DNA of 64,000 nt from Duganella levis (lineage in GTDB: Bacteria > Pseudomonadota > Gammaproteobacteria > Burkholderiales > Burkholderiaceae_D), in assembly GCF_009857605.1 (NCBI RefSeq), contig NZ_WWCT01000014.1, forward strand, positions 106,462-170,461, in the 5' to 3' direction. Both the position numbers and the translations under genes were made by a program. Shown one piece after another: positions 31,137 through 41,088 of the stretch; within the stretch, counting starts at the first letter, position 1; every line of letters begins with the position of its first letter. A model generated the notes under the pieces. It was not told where the DNA came from. It searched no databases and saw only the letters and a program-made list of their open reading frames with translations.

Positions 31137-32305
31137 CAGCGCAGTTTCAACGTCGAGAGTCCAACCAGGACCAGAATCATCGTCACAATCCAGAAGCGAA
31201 CGACGACCTGGGTCTCTTTCCAGCCTTTTTGTTCAAAGTGGTGATGCAGTGGCGCCATCAGGAACACGCGCCGGCCGGTGCCATAGCGCTTCTTGGTGTA
31301 CTTGAACCACACCACCTGAATCATCACCGACACCGTCTCCGCAACGAAGATACCGCCCATGATGAACAACACAATCTCCTGACGCACGATCACCGCGATG
31401 GTGCCCAGCGCGCCGCCCAGCGCCAACGCGCCGACGTCCCCCATGAACACCTGCGCCGGATGGGTGTTAAACCACAGGAAGGCCAGGCCCGCGCCAGCCA
31501 GTGCGCCGCAGAAGATAATCAGTTCGCCCGCGCCAGGAATGTGCGGCAGGAACAGATACTTCGAATAGTTGGCGCTACCGGTCAGGTAAGCGAACAGGCC
31601 GAGAGCCGAGCCGACCATAATCGTCGGCATGATGGCCAGGCCATCCAGGCCATCGGTGAAGTTAACGGCGTTGGACGATCCGACGATGACACAGTAGGTC
31701 AACGCGATGAAGCCCCACACACCCAGCGGATAGCTGATGGTCTTAAAGAACGGCACAATCAAGTCAGCCTTGGGCGGCAGATCCATCTCAAAGCCGGAAC
31801 GCACCCAGGCGAAGAACAGCTCGAACACTTGCGAAGTACTCGGCGCCGACACCGAAAACGCCAGGTACAGCGCGGCGGCGATACCGACCAGCGACTGCCA
31901 GAAATACTTTTCGCGCGAGCGCATGCCTTCCGGGTCCTGGTACACCACCTTGCGGTAGTCATCCACCCAGCCGACCGCGCCAAAGCCCAGCGTCACGATC
32001 AGCACAGGCCAGATCAAGCGGTTCGACAGGTCGCACCACAGCAGCGTGGAAATCGCGATCGACAGCAGGATCAGCACACCGCCCATGGTCGGCGTGCCCT
32101 GTTTTTTCAGGTGGGTCTGCGGGCCATCGGTACGCACGGCCTGGCCGTATTTCATCGCGGTCAGCTTGCGGATCACGAACGGACCAGCGGCCAGGCCGAT
32201 GAACAGCGCCGTCGCGGTAGCGAACACCGCGCGGAACGTAATGAAGTTGAACACCCGGAGTAATCCGACGTCCTGCTGGAAAAATTGTGCGAGCCAGAGC
32301 AGCAT
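31136..32305 (-). CDS. mraY: phospho-N-acetylmuramoyl-pentapeptide transferase
   Basis: Makes lipid I from UDP-MurNAc-pentapeptide and undecaprenyl phosphate. It is 389 residues with ten membrane segments. Catalytic motifs are [21 protein letters not shown] and the C-terminal [11 protein letters not shown]. Its stop overlaps the murD start by one base; murF ends two bases upstream. Confidence 0.98.
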   Translation of the reverse strand: MLLWLAQFFQQDVGLLRVFNFITFRAVFATATALFIGLAAGPFVIRKLTAMKYGQAVRTDGPQTHLKKQGTPTMGGVLILLSIAISTLLWCDLSNRLIWPVLIVTLGFGAVGWVDDYRKVVYQDPEGMRSREKYFWQSLVGIAAALYLAFSVSAPSTSQVFELFFAWVRSGFEMDLPPKADLIVPFFKTISYPLGVWGFIALTYCVIVGSSNAVNFTDGLDGLAIMPTIMVGSALGLFAYLTGSANYSKYLFLPHIPGAGELIIFCGALAGAGLAFLWFNTHPAQVFMGDVGALALGGALGTIAVIVRQEIVLFIMGGIFVAETVSVMIQVVWFKYTKKRYGTGRRVFLMAPLHHHFEQKGWKETQVVVRFWIVTMILVLVGLSTLKLR

Positions 32306-32307
32306 GA

Positions 32308-33708
32308 TTAGTGACTTTCCTTGTTAGCTTGTTGCGACCCAATCAAATGCTGCACGACCCGCTCCATTTTCATGAAACGGGAGCCCTTGATTAATACAGT
32401 TGCATCAGGCGATACCGCTGCTTCGACAGCAGCCAGCAAATCGCCAAAGTTTTCAAAATGACGAAGCTTGGTCGCCTGATTTGCAGTGCAAATCATGTGC
32501 GCAGCCAGTTCGCCTGTAACCAGCACCGTCTCGATGCCTTTTGTTTGCGCGTACGCGCCGACTTCTTCGTGGAACTCGCGGCCCTGCGTGCCGACTTCGC
32601 CCATATCGCCCAGCACCAGGACGCGCGGCGCGGCGGCTTTCGACAGCACGTCGATGGCGGCGCGCACCGAATCCGGATTGGCGTTGTAGGTGTCATCGAT
32701 GACCACCGCGCCGTTGGCGGCCTGCTTCTTCTGCAGGCGGCCGCTGACCGGCGCAAAGGTATCGAGTCCCAGCTTGATCTTTTCCAGCGCGATGCCGGCG
32801 GCGTAAGTGCACGCCACCGCAGCCAGTGCATTGCGCACATTGTGTTCACCGGCCGCTTGCAGGCGAACGAAGAACTGCTGCGTATCGGCTTCGCTTTCGC
32901 AGATGGTGACGAACATCTCGCTGGCGAAATCGTCGGCGCGGAAAGTGCAGCTGACTTCTGCATCCTTGGTCAGGCCGAAGCGCAGCATGCGGCGGCCGGC
33001 CGACAGTTCTTCCCATACCGGCGTGAACTCGTCGCCATGCGGGAATACCGCGACGCCATCCTTCGGCAGCGCGGCCAGCACGGCGCCGTTTTCGCGCGCG
33101 ACTGCTTCTACGGTGTGCATGAATTCCTGGTGTTCGCGCTGGGCGTTGTTGACCATGGCGATGTTGGCGCCGGCGATGGCGGCCAGACGGCCGATTTCGC
33201 CCGGATGGTTCATGCCCATCTCGATCACGGCCGACTGCTGGCTGGCTTCCATGCGGAACAGCGTCAGTGGCACGCCGATTTCGTTATTCAGGTTGCCGCG
33301 CGTGGCCAGGCGGCCTTCTTCACCGTGAGCGGCGGCCAGGATCGCGGAGATCATTTCCTTGACCGTGGTCTTGCCATTGCTGCCGGTGACGCCGATGACC
33401 GGCATGGTGAACTGCTTGCGCCAGTAGTTGGCGATCTGGCCCAGCGCCACCAATGTATTCGGTACCACGATGGCCGGCAGCGTAAAGCCTTCCGGCAGTT
33501 CTTCGACGATGACGGCGGCGACGCCCTTCTCCGCTGCCTGCGGCAGGAAGCTGTGGGCGTCGAACACTTCGCCGCGCAGGGCGACGAACAGATTGGCTGC
33601 GATGACACTACGGCTGTCGGTGGAGACGCCGTTGAATACAACTTCGCCGTCACCCACTAAACGGGCGCCGGTCAGGGAAGGCAGAATTTGTGCGAGTGCT
33701 GCACGCAT
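32308..33708 (-). CDS. murF: UDP-MurNAc-tripeptide--D-alanyl-D-alanine ligase
   Basis: Adds the D-Ala-D-Ala dipeptide to the stem. It is 466 residues with P-loop [15 protein letters not shown], the ATP-site motif [10 protein letters not shown] and the C-terminal ligase domain [20 protein letters not shown]. It overlaps murE by one base. Confidence 0.97.
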   Translation of the reverse strand: MRAALAQILPSLTGARLVGDGEVVFNGVSTDSRSVIAANLFVALRGEVFDAHSFLPQAAEKGVAAVIVEELPEGFTLPAIVVPNTLVALGQIANYWRKQFTMPVIGVTGSNGKTTVKEMISAILAAAHGEEGRLATRGNLNNEIGVPLTLFRMEASQQSAVIEMGMNHPGEIGRLAAIAGANIAMVNNAQREHQEFMHTVEAVARENGAVLAALPKDGVAVFPHGDEFTPVWEELSAGRRMLRFGLTKDAEVSCTFRADDFASEMFVTICESEADTQQFFVRLQAAGEHNVRNALAAVACTYAAGIALEKIKLGLDTFAPVSGRLQKKQAANGAVVIDDTYNANPDSVRAAIDVLSKAAAPRVLVLGDMGEVGTQGREFHEEVGAYAQTKGIETVLVTGELAAHMICTANQATKLRHFENFGDLLAAVEAAVSPDATVLIKGSRFMKMERVVQHLIGSQQANKESH

Positions 33709-35276
33709 TAATTCGTCCTCATCATGGTTAAGCGGGCCGACAGCGCCAGTTGCGCGTGATCGGCGTCGGAGAATGGCAGCTTCTTGCCTTTGATTTCCTG
33801 GTACGGCTCATGGCCTTTACCGGCCAGCAGGATCACATCCGGCTTGGCCGCATGCTTGACTGCCGACAGGATGGCGGCGGCGCGGTCGTCCAGCGCCTGC
33901 ACCGTCGACGCCGGATTGTTCTGGTCCATGCCAGCCAAAATCTGTTCGATAATCGAATGCGGATCTTCGCTGCGCGGATTGTCGCTGGTAACCAGCACGT
34001 GGTCGGCCGCCTGCGCCAGCTTGCCCATCTGCGGACGCTTGCCCGGATCGCGGTCGCCGCCGCAGCCGAACACGCACCACAGCTGGCCGCCACGGTCGGT
34101 GGCCACGGGACGCAGCGCGGCCAGGGTTTTCTCCAGCGCGTCCGGCGTGTGCGCGTAGTCGATGACGATCAGCGGTGCTTCGTGGCCGCCCACTTGCTGC
34201 ATGCGGCCTGGCGCCGGTTCCAGCGCTTCCACCGCTTCGATGGCGGCACGCAGGCCCAGGCCTTTTGCCAGCATCGCGCCCATCACGCCCAGCGCGTTGC
34301 TGATATTGAAGCCGCCCACCAGATGCGTGCGCACTTGCGCTACACCCAGCGCGCACTCCAGATGGAATTCGGTGCCGCCGCTGCGGCCTGCGCGCAGCTG
34401 GCTGGCGCGCAGCATCAGCACGCCGTCGATGTCCGGACGCGCGGTGCTGTCGTGCAGCGTGTAGCCGATCAGCGGAATCTCGCCGGCCAGCGGCGCGGCT
34501 TGCGCTTTCAGGTGATCGATGATGCGCACACCGGCCGCATCGTCCAGATTGACGACGGCGGTTTTCAGGCTAGGCCACTGGAACAGTTTGAGCTTGGCTG
34601 CCTCGTAGGCTTCCATGGTGCCGTGGTAGTCCAGGTGGTCGCGCGTCAGGTTGGTGAACAGCGCCACGTCGAAGCGCATGCCCGACAGACGGCCCTGTTC
34701 CAGGCCGATGGACGAAGCTTCAATCGCCAGCGAGGTCGCGCCTTTGTCGCGCAGGTCCGCCAGCGAACGCGCCAGCAGCACCGCATCCGGCGTGGTGTAG
34801 CCGGTGACGTCATATTCCACTTCGCCGCGCGGACGGAACAAGCCCACGCCCAGCGTGCCGATGACGGCAGCCGGTTCGCCGCCGCGCGACAGGGCCTGGC
34901 CCAGCCACACGGCGCTGGAAGTCTTGCCGTTGGTGCCTGTGACGGCCACGGTAAATATGCCGGCATCCGGCTGCGCATAGAATGCTTGCGCGATGACGCC
35001 GGCGTTCTTCTTCAGGTCCTCGACCGTCAGGTACGGAACGCTCCACTTGTCGTTCCACGTAAAGCCGGCCGGATCAAGCACGATCAGCGCCGCGCCCTGT
35101 TCGATGGCGCCGTCAATAAAGCTGCGGCCATCGGCGGCGTCGCCCGCGACCGGCGCAAACGCAAAGAACACATCGCCCAGCTTGATGCGACGCGAATCCG
35201 ACGCCAGCTGCGCGCTTGGCGCCAGCTTGCGGATTGCGGCTGCAATAGCCAATGGGTCGAAAGTAGAAGTCGTCAC
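33708..35276 (-). CDS. murE: UDP-MurNAc-L-Ala-D-Glu--meso-diaminopimelate ligase
   Basis: Adds the third residue of the stem peptide. Of 522 residues, with P-loop VTGTNGKTSSAVWLGQ and acceptor region NLTRDHLDYHGTMEAY. The D432-N-P-R435 motif marks specificity for meso-diaminopimelate, as expected for a Gram-negative. It overlaps ftsI by four bases. Confidence 0.97.
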   Translation of the reverse strand: MTTSTFDPLAIAAAIRKLAPSAQLASDSRRIKLGDVFFAFAPVAGDAADGRSFIDGAIEQGAALIVLDPAGFTWNDKWSVPYLTVEDLKKNAGVIAQAFYAQPDAGIFTVAVTGTNGKTSSAVWLGQALSRGGEPAAVIGTLGVGLFRPRGEVEYDVTGYTTPDAVLLARSLADLRDKGATSLAIEASSIGLEQGRLSGMRFDVALFTNLTRDHLDYHGTMEAYEAAKLKLFQWPSLKTAVVNLDDAAGVRIIDHLKAQAAPLAGEIPLIGYTLHDSTARPDIDGVLMLRASQLRAGRSGGTEFHLECALGVAQVRTHLVGGFNISNALGVMGAMLAKGLGLRAAIEAVEALEPAPGRMQQVGGHEAPLIVIDYAHTPDALEKTLAALRPVATDRGGQLWCVFGCGGDRDPGKRPQMGKLAQAADHVLVTSDNPRSEDPHSIIEQILAGMDQNNPASTVQALDDRAAAILSAVKHAAKPDVILLAGKGHEPYQEIKGKKLPFSDADHAQLALSARLTMMRTN

Positions 35277-37048
35277 ATGTTCCCCTGTGCTGCAGATTCA
35301 GGAATGATGATATGGGTCAGGTCCGAGTCCGGCGCCACGTTCTTGGCGCGCAGCGCCTGGGCCGCCAGTGCGGAGAAAATTGGACCGGCAACGTCACCGC
35401 CGACGTGCACCGGACCACCCGGTTCGTCGATCATGACGGCGATGATGAAGCGTGGGTTCGACATCGGCGCCATGCCGATGAAGTTACCGATATATTTGGT
35501 TTGCGAGTAGCGGCCGTTGAACACCTTCTGCGCGGTACCGGTCTTGCCGCCGACGCGATAGCCCGGCACTTGCGCCTTGACGGCGGAGCCGCCCGGCTGC
35601 GTCACCATTTCCAGCATTTCGCGCATTTCAGCTGCGGTCTTCGGGCTGACCACCGGCGTACCATGCGGCGCCTCGGTCACTTTCTGGAATGACAGCGGAA
35701 TGATGTCGCCATCGCGGGCGAAGATCATGTAGGCGCGCGCCAGCTGGATCAGCGACACCGAGATACCCTGGCCGAAGCTCATATTGGCCTGCTCCACCGT
35801 GCGCCACGATTTATACGGACGCACGCGGCCCGCCACAGCACCGGGGAAGCCCCACTTCGGCTGCTGGCCGAAACCAACCTTGGTGAACATCTCCCACATA
35901 TCCTGCGCCGGCATGCCCAGCGCGATCTTCGAAGTGCCGATGTTGGACGACTTCTGGATAATGGTCTGCACGTCGATCAGGTAGTGCGGGTGCGTATCGT
36001 GAATGATATGGCCGCCGATCAGCGCCGAACCGGCGCCGGTGTCGAACATGGTGTGCGGCGTGATGCGCTTCTCGTCCAGCGCCAGGCCCACGGTGAAAGG
36101 CTTCAGCGACGATCCCGGCTCGAAGGTGTCGGTCATCACGCGGTTACGCAGCTGTTCGCCGGTGAGCTTGGAGCGGTCGTTCGGGTTGTAGGTTGGCCAG
36201 TTGGCCAGCGCCAGCACTTCACCGGTGTGCACGTCCAGCACCACGGCCGCACCGGCCTTGGCGTGGAACTTCTCCACCGCGTCTTTCACCTGCGTGAAAG
36301 CGATGTACTGGATCTTGCTGTCGATCGACAGCGTCAAGTCCTTGCCGTCGTGCGGTTCGCGCACCGACTCGATATCTTCAACGATGTGGCCCAGGCGGTC
36401 CTTGATCACGCGGCGGCTGCCGGTCATGCCTTGCAGGGTTTTCTGCTGCGCCAGTTCCATCGATTCCTGGCCCTGGTCTTCCACGTTGGTAAAGCCCACC
36501 ACGTGGGTGGTCACTTCGCCCTGCGGGTAGAAGCGCTTGTATTCCTTGCGGGTCTGGATGCCGTCGATATCCAGCTTCGCGATCTGGTCGGACACGTCCT
36601 GCTCCACCTGGCGTTTCAGGTAGACGAAGCTGCGGTCCGAGTCGAGTTTTTTCTGCAGCTCGGCATCGGTCATGTCGAGCAATTTGGCCAGCTGTTTCAG
36701 CTTGGCCGGCGGCGCTTCCTGCACGTCTTCCGGGATCGCCCAGATGGCCTTGACCGGCACCGACGACGCCAGCACCTGGCCGTCGCGGTCAGTGATCTTG
36801 CCGCGCGTGGCCGGCAGTTCCAGCGTATGCATATAGCGGCTGGCGCCCTGCTTTTGCAGGAACTGGGTCGACACGCCCTGCAACCACAGCGCGCGCACGG
36901 CCAGCGCCACGAAGGCGGCGAACAATACGAACAGCACCACGCGCGAACGCCAGGTTGGCAGACGGACTGCCAGCACTGGGCTCTTGGAGAAGGCCACGCC
37001 TTTGGAGGCGGCCACGCGGGAGGTGTTCACATTGTTGGAGCGGCTCAT
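35273..37048 (-). CDS. ftsI: septal transpeptidase FtsI (PBP3)
   Basis: Class B penicillin-binding protein of 591 residues. After a cytoplasmic tail and membrane anchor at about 38-55, the dimerisation domain leads into the transpeptidase domain: active-site S313-x-x-K316 (PGSSLKP), S367-x-N369 and K502-TGT. It crosslinks septal peptidoglycan together with FtsW. Its start overlaps ftsL by four bases. Confidence 0.98.
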   Translation of the reverse strand: MSRSNNVNTSRVAASKGVAFSKSPVLAVRLPTWRSRVVLFVLFAAFVALAVRALWLQGVSTQFLQKQGASRYMHTLELPATRGKITDRDGQVLASSVPVKAIWAIPEDVQEAPPAKLKQLAKLLDMTDAELQKKLDSDRSFVYLKRQVEQDVSDQIAKLDIDGIQTRKEYKRFYPQGEVTTHVVGFTNVEDQGQESMELAQQKTLQGMTGSRRVIKDRLGHIVEDIESVREPHDGKDLTLSIDSKIQYIAFTQVKDAVEKFHAKAGAAVVLDVHTGEVLALANWPTYNPNDRSKLTGEQLRNRVMTDTFEPGSSLKPFTVGLALDEKRITPHTMFDTGAGSALIGGHIIHDTHPHYLIDVQTIIQKSSNIGTSKIALGMPAQDMWEMFTKVGFGQQPKWGFPGAVAGRVRPYKSWRTVEQANMSFGQGISVSLIQLARAYMIFARDGDIIPLSFQKVTEAPHGTPVVSPKTAAEMREMLEMVTQPGGSAVKAQVPGYRVGGKTGTAQKVFNGRYSQTKYIGNFIGMAPMSNPRFIIAVMIDEPGGPVHVGGDVAGPIFSALAAQALRAKNVAPDSDLTHIIIPESAAQGNM

Positions 37049-37320
37049 TTTGCTGGCTCCGGCGTCAGGTATTGGGTGCGCGCGGCAGTCAGCTGCGTCA
37101 TGTTCAGATCGCGGCGCGCGATTTCTTCAATGCGCGCGTGCTTGCCCAGCGTCGACTGGTCCAGCTGGAACTGGGCCCACTCGATGTCCAGCTGGCGCGC
37201 TTGCGTCTGCGCGCGTTCCAGCTCGATGAATAGATGACGCGCCTGGTACTGCGCGTTGACCAGCGACAGGCCGCACGCGACCAGCAACGCCGTCAACACC
37301 AGGTTGATCTTGCCGCTCAT
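37045..37320 (-). CDS. ftsL: cell division protein FtsL
   Basis: Small bitopic protein of 91 residues: a membrane segment near 6-23 ([17 protein letters not shown]) and a coiled-coil stretch rich in Q, R and L ([20 protein letters not shown]). It forms the FtsQLB complex. It overlaps both neighbours (rsmH and ftsI) by four bases, which supports the assignment despite the low sequence conservation of FtsL. Confidence 0.93.
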   Translation of the reverse strand: MSGKINLVLTALLVACGLSLVNAQYQARHLFIELERAQTQARQLDIEWAQFQLDQSTLGKHARIEEIARRDLNMTQLTAARTQYLTPEPAK

Positions 37321-38279
37321 GCGCCCTCCGGGATAGGCAGGCGACGCGCCACGCGCATCACCGCCGAACGGGCGCGCGGATTGGCGTCGACTTCCTCATC
37401 GGACGGTTTGATCTTGGCCAGCAGCTTGAGTTCCGGCTGCGGCAGGTCCACTGCGCGGATCGGCAGGCGGCGGTCAGGCTGCTCGACATTGGCCTTGGAC
37501 GCGAAGAAGCGCTTCACCATGCGGTCTTCCAGCGAGTGGAAGCTGATGATGGCGATAATCCCGCCCGGCGCCAGGCTGTCATAAGCGTGTGTCAGACCGA
37601 CTTCAAGGTCTTCAAGCTCTTTATTGATGAAAATCCGGATAGCTTGAAATGTGCGGGTTGCCGGATCCTTGCCCTTTTCCCGAGTCTTGACCGCGCCTGC
37701 CACGATGCCGGCAAGCTGTCGTGTGGTTGAAATTGGCTCGACTGCCCTGCGAGCAACAATCGCCTTTGCAATCTGAAAAGCAAACCGTTCTTCCCCATAT
37801 TCCTTTATCACCTTTTCCAGTGTCTGTTCGTTTTCAGTGGCGAGCCACTCCGCCGCCGACATACCGCGCGTGGTGTCCATGCGCATGTCGAGCGGGCCGT
37901 CGTTGCGGAAACTGAAGCCGCGCGCGGCGTCGTCCACCTGCGGCGACGAGATGCCCAGGTCGAGCAGAATACCGTCCACCTGGTCCACGCCGTTGGCCGC
38001 CAGCGACTCGCGCATGGTGGCAAAGCTGTCGTGGACGATGGTGAAGCGCGGGTCGTTGATTTGTTCGGCGGTGGCGATGGCCTGCGGGTCTTTGTCGAAC
38101 GCTACCAGGCGCGCCTTGGCGCCCAGTTTGGACAAGATCAAACGCGAGTGGCCGCCGCGGCCGAAGGTGCCGTCGACGAACACGCCGTCGGCGCGCGCGC
38201 CGGCCAGCGCCAGCGCATCGACTGCTTCGTCTAGCAGCACCGTGCGATGCTGGAATTCAGGCACCGTTGTCGTGGTCAT
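37317..38279 (-). CDS. rsmH: 16S rRNA (cytosine-1402-N4)-methyltransferase RsmH
   Basis: SAM-dependent methyltransferase for C1402 of 16S rRNA, formerly MraW. It is 320 residues with [13 protein letters not shown] near the start, SAM motif [31 protein letters not shown], and the C-terminal [14 protein letters not shown]. It lies 11 bases after mraZ. Confidence 0.98.
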   Translation of the reverse strand: MTTTTVPEFQHRTVLLDEAVDALALAGARADGVFVDGTFGRGGHSRLILSKLGAKARLVAFDKDPQAIATAEQINDPRFTIVHDSFATMRESLAANGVDQVDGILLDLGISSPQVDDAARGFSFRNDGPLDMRMDTTRGMSAAEWLATENEQTLEKVIKEYGEERFAFQIAKAIVARRAVEPISTTRQLAGIVAGAVKTREKGKDPATRTFQAIRIFINKELEDLEVGLTHAYDSLAPGGIIAIISFHSLEDRMVKRFFASKANVEQPDRRLPIRAVDLPQPELKLLAKIKPSDEEVDANPRARSAVMRVARRLPIPEGA

Positions 38280-38290
38280 GAAATGGGGCC

Positions 38291-38719
38291 TTAGAAGGAG
38301 AAATTGGCAAGTACATCAGGGGTGCCGGCCTCCAGGGCCTGCTGCTCTTTTTCCGCCATTTTGGCGGCGTCCCAGATCTCGAAGTGGGAGCCCATGCCCA
38401 TCATCATCACCTCTTTGTCCAGGCCGACGGCGGCGCGGAGTTCGGGCGAAATGAGGATGCGGCCGGCGGTGTCCATTTCCACGTCGGTGGCGTAACCGAG
38501 GAAAATGCGTTGCCAGGCGCGCGCTTGCAGGGGCCAGGCGGAGATCTGTTGACGGTGTTGTTCCCACACAGGACGGGGGAACAGCATGACGCAGCCGTCA
38601 GGATGGCGCGTCAGGGTGAGGCGGCCTTCACACTGGATCGACAGCGCGTCACGGTGCTTGGCAGGGATGGACATCCTGCCTTTGGCATCGAGATTGATTG
38701 CGGACGCGCCTTGAAACAC
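38291..38719 (-). CDS. mraZ: transcriptional regulator MraZ
   Basis: First gene of the dcw cluster, 142 residues with two AbrB/SpoVT-like halves, each with the D-x-x-G-R signature ([17 protein letters not shown] at about 10-26; [18 protein letters not shown] later). MraZ binds its own promoter and down-regulates the dcw operon in E. coli. The start is GTG at 38719, with AAAGG upstream; [15 protein letters not shown] is the common N-terminus. Candidate binding repeats lie about 90 bases upstream. Confidence 0.96.
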   Translation of the reverse strand: MFQGASAINLDAKGRMSIPAKHRDALSIQCEGRLTLTRHPDGCVMLFPRPVWEQHRQQISAWPLQARAWQRIFLGYATDVEMDTAGRILISPELRAAVGLDKEVMMMGMGSHFEIWDAAKMAEKEQQALEAGTPDVLANFSF

Positions 38720-39276
38720 GTGATTACCTTTTGACCTCAGTATGGTTAGCGGAGCATGAAACTATGACAATTCGTATTTCATCTCCCCTGTCCGCTAAGT
38801 CAGGCAAAATTTCCCACAAAAAGACACTTTTTCACACAGATGCCCACTTTAGAGGATGCAAGAATAGTGGTCAAGCGCTTTCAGCCAATCGAAACAGCGA
38901 TTTTAGTAATGAAATTAAGGACTTAGCGCGATTCCTTGAAGCCAGCTAGAAACAAAATAGTTCAATAAATTAAGTACTTATGTCAGGTTGTGAAGGTGAC
39001 ACCTCATCTATACCCATGTGTTTTGCCCAAAAATTATGCGATTAAAAATAGTGATCTAAATGCATAAAGTTGCAAACCACCAACATTGCAGTAGCAAATA
39101 GACAACGAGGGAATGGGCAGGGAAAATACGCGGGATAGAGACGAGAAGCGCATCAACAGCGCGCTCACGCGGAATGAGGGAACCTTCACAAAACACACGC
39201 AACTAACTCAACTTTACTTCATGGCAACAGCGACAGCACAACTTGTCTATACAAATTTTGCAGCGCATCAACGCTA
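38720..39276. other. dcw promoter region, 557 bases, no gene
   Basis: Holds the leader and promoter zone of mraZ on the minus strand (38720 to about 38850), including the 10-base-spaced repeats described separately. The rest (38850-39276) is AT-rich and lacks any convincing open frame, RNA or terminator; a short palindrome TTGT-CTAT-ACAA lies at about 39243-39254. No sigma-70 promoter could be fixed with confidence. Confidence 0.5.
38811..38847 (-). promoter_or_regulatory. four 10-base-phased MraZ boxes
   Basis: On the minus strand four GTG-starting boxes begin at 38847, 38837, 38827 and 38817, exactly 10 bases apart: GTGGG, GTGTG, GTGTC and GTGGG. E. coli MraZ binds direct TGGG-type repeats with the same 10-base period, so this is a good candidate operator for MraZ autoregulation. 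The two inner boxes are weaker. Confidence 0.7.
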
Positions 39277-40194
39277 TTATACGCGCTGAAAATCGTCCCA
39301 AACAGGATCGCCGGCAAAGGCGCCGGCCAGGTAATCGACAAAACTGCGCACCTTGGACGGCAAGTGACGGGCGCTCGGATAAATCGCCTGCACCACCAGT
39401 TCTTCGGCCACGCAGCCGGGCAGCAGTTGCACCAGCCGGCCCTCGGCTATGGCGGGACCGAATGCGAACGTCGGGCCGTAGGCGATGCCCAGGCCGGCGA
39501 CGGCCATCGACAGCAGCAGCTGCATATTATTGGCTTGCGCGCGCAGCGGCCCGGCGATGGCGTGCACCTGCCGGGCGGCGTCGGTGATGCTCCAGTCGCC
39601 GGCGGTGACCGCGCCGCTGAAAGCCAGGCGCGGCGCATCGCGCAGATCGGCCGGGGTTTGCGGCGTGCCATGCAGCGCCAGCCAGGATGGCGCAGCGCAG
39701 AACACCATGCGGCACGGCGCCAGGCGGCGCGCCACCAGCCCGGAGTCCGGCAGGCGGCCGATACGGATGGCGACGTCGATGCCGGCAGTGTGCAGGTCGG
39801 TGTAATGGTCGTCCAGGATCACTTCAGCCGTCACCTGATCGTGCTCGGCAAGAAAGCCCGCTACCAGGTCGCCCATGTGCAAGGCGCCGAAGCTGACCGG
39901 AGCAGCGATGCGCAGCCGGCCGCGCAGGGTGGCGGCGTTGTCGCTGGCCTCCTGGTTGGCCTCTTCAAACTCTTCCAGGATGCGTTTGCAGCGCGCGTAG
40001 TAGGCCTGCCCGGCCTCGGTGATGCTCAGGCTGCGTGTGCTGCGCTGGAGCAGGCGCACGCCCAGCTCAGCCTCCAGGCCGCCAAGGTATTTGCCTGCCA
40101 TCGACGCCGACAGGCCGAACTTGCGCCCGGCAGCCACCAGGCTCCCCTCTTCCACTGCCGCCACAAACACGGAGATACAGGCAAAACGGTCCAC
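39277..40194 (-). CDS. LysR-family transcriptional regulator
   Basis: Of 305 residues: an N-terminal winged HTH (AAGRKFGLSASMAGKYLGGL at about 21-40, an uncommon recognition helix) and an effector domain from about 91 (GRLRIAAPVSFGALHMG). The start is GTG 40194 with GGAG five bases before it. It is divergent from an alpha/beta hydrolase gene, its likely target. The 110 bases between them are AT-rich with overlapping ATCGAT/CGATAG inverted pieces suited to LysR binding. Confidence 0.92.
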   Translation of the reverse strand: MDRFACISVFVAAVEEGSLVAAGRKFGLSASMAGKYLGGLEAELGVRLLQRSTRSLSITEAGQAYYARCKRILEEFEEANQEASDNAATLRGRLRIAAPVSFGALHMGDLVAGFLAEHDQVTAEVILDDHYTDLHTAGIDVAIRIGRLPDSGLVARRLAPCRMVFCAAPSWLALHGTPQTPADLRDAPRLAFSGAVTAGDWSITDAARQVHAIAGPLRAQANNMQLLLSMAVAGLGIAYGPTFAFGPAIAEGRLVQLLPGCVAEELVVQAIYPSARHLPSKVRSFVDYLAGAFAGDPVWDDFQRV

Positions 40195-40304
40195 GGCGGC
40201 TCCATTCGATCATATTACGATCGATTTATGATAACGATAGATGGATTATCACGTCATTTGCACGAATCTACAATGGAGGCCAGTTATCCATAAGGAGTAT
40301 CGCC

Positions 40305-41087
40305 ATGCATATGACCGTCAACAACATCCGCCTCCACGTCAGCGAACAAAGCGGCAAAGGGCCCGCACTGGTCTTCCTGCACTACTGGGGCGGCTCGTCG
40401 CGCACCTGGCAGGCGGTGATCGACGCCCTGCCCGCCGGCCGTCACACCATAGCGCCCGACCTGCGCGGCTGGGGCGATTCCGACGCGGCAGAGAACAATG
40501 CCTACGCCCTGACCGACTTCGCGTCCGACATCGAGCACCTGATTGCCGCACTGGCGCTGAAGCAGTACGTGCTGGTCGGCCACTCCATGGGCGGCAAGAT
40601 CGCCCAGTTGCTGGCGTCGCGCCAGCCGCAAGGATTGGTGGGATTGGTGCTGGTCGCGACTGCGCCGCCGACGCCGCTGGCGCTGCCGCCGGAAGCACGC
40701 GCCGCAATGGAAAGCGCCTACAACTCGCCCGAGTCGGTAGGCATGAGCATCGACCATATGCTGACCGCCAAGCCGCTCAGCGCCGTCCAGCGTGAACAAG
40801 TGATCAGCGACAGCCTGCGCGGCGCGCCGCAAGCGCGCGTTGCGTGGCCCAATTACACGAGCCGCAAGGACATCAGCGATGAGGTACAGAAGATCGCCGT
40901 GCCGACCATCGTCATTGCCGGGGAACTGGATAAGGTGGATCCGGTAGAAGTATTACAGGCGGAAGTGCTGTCGCGCATTCCGCAGGCGACGCTGCGCGTG
41001 CTGCCAGGCACCGGCCACCTGTCGCCGCTGGAATCGCCGCAGGGCGTGGCCGAAGCGATCGACAACTTCGTCGTCTCGCTGGGCTAA
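40305..41087 (+). CDS. alpha/beta hydrolase
   Basis: Of 260 residues. The oxyanion region is HYWGGSSRTW, the nucleophile elbow GHSMGG has S94, an acid lies in AGELDKVDP and the catalytic histidine is in PGTGHLSPLESP. It belongs to the haloperoxidase/esterase-like group; the substrate is unknown. ATG 40305 has AAGGAG eight bases upstream (a second ATG lies two codons later). It is probably controlled by the divergent LysR, and its stop is one base from the glpK stop. Confidence 0.9.
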   Translation: MHMTVNNIRLHVSEQSGKGPALVFLHYWGGSSRTWQAVIDALPAGRHTIAPDLRGWGDSDAAENNAYALTDFASDIEHLIAALALKQYVLVGHSMGGKIAQLLASRQPQGLVGLVLVATAPPTPLALPPEARAAMESAYNSPESVGMSIDHMLTAKPLSAVQREQVISDSLRGAPQARVAWPNYTSRKDISDEVQKIAVPTIVIAGELDKVDPVEVLQAEVLSRIPQATLRVLPGTGHLSPLESPQGVAEAIDNFVVSLG

Positions 41088-41088
41088 T

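Noticed and set aside
38698..38949. 83-codon open frame opposite the mraZ promoter
   Set aside because: It runs through the MraZ boxes and the mraZ start on the other strand; no ribosome site and no family resemblance.
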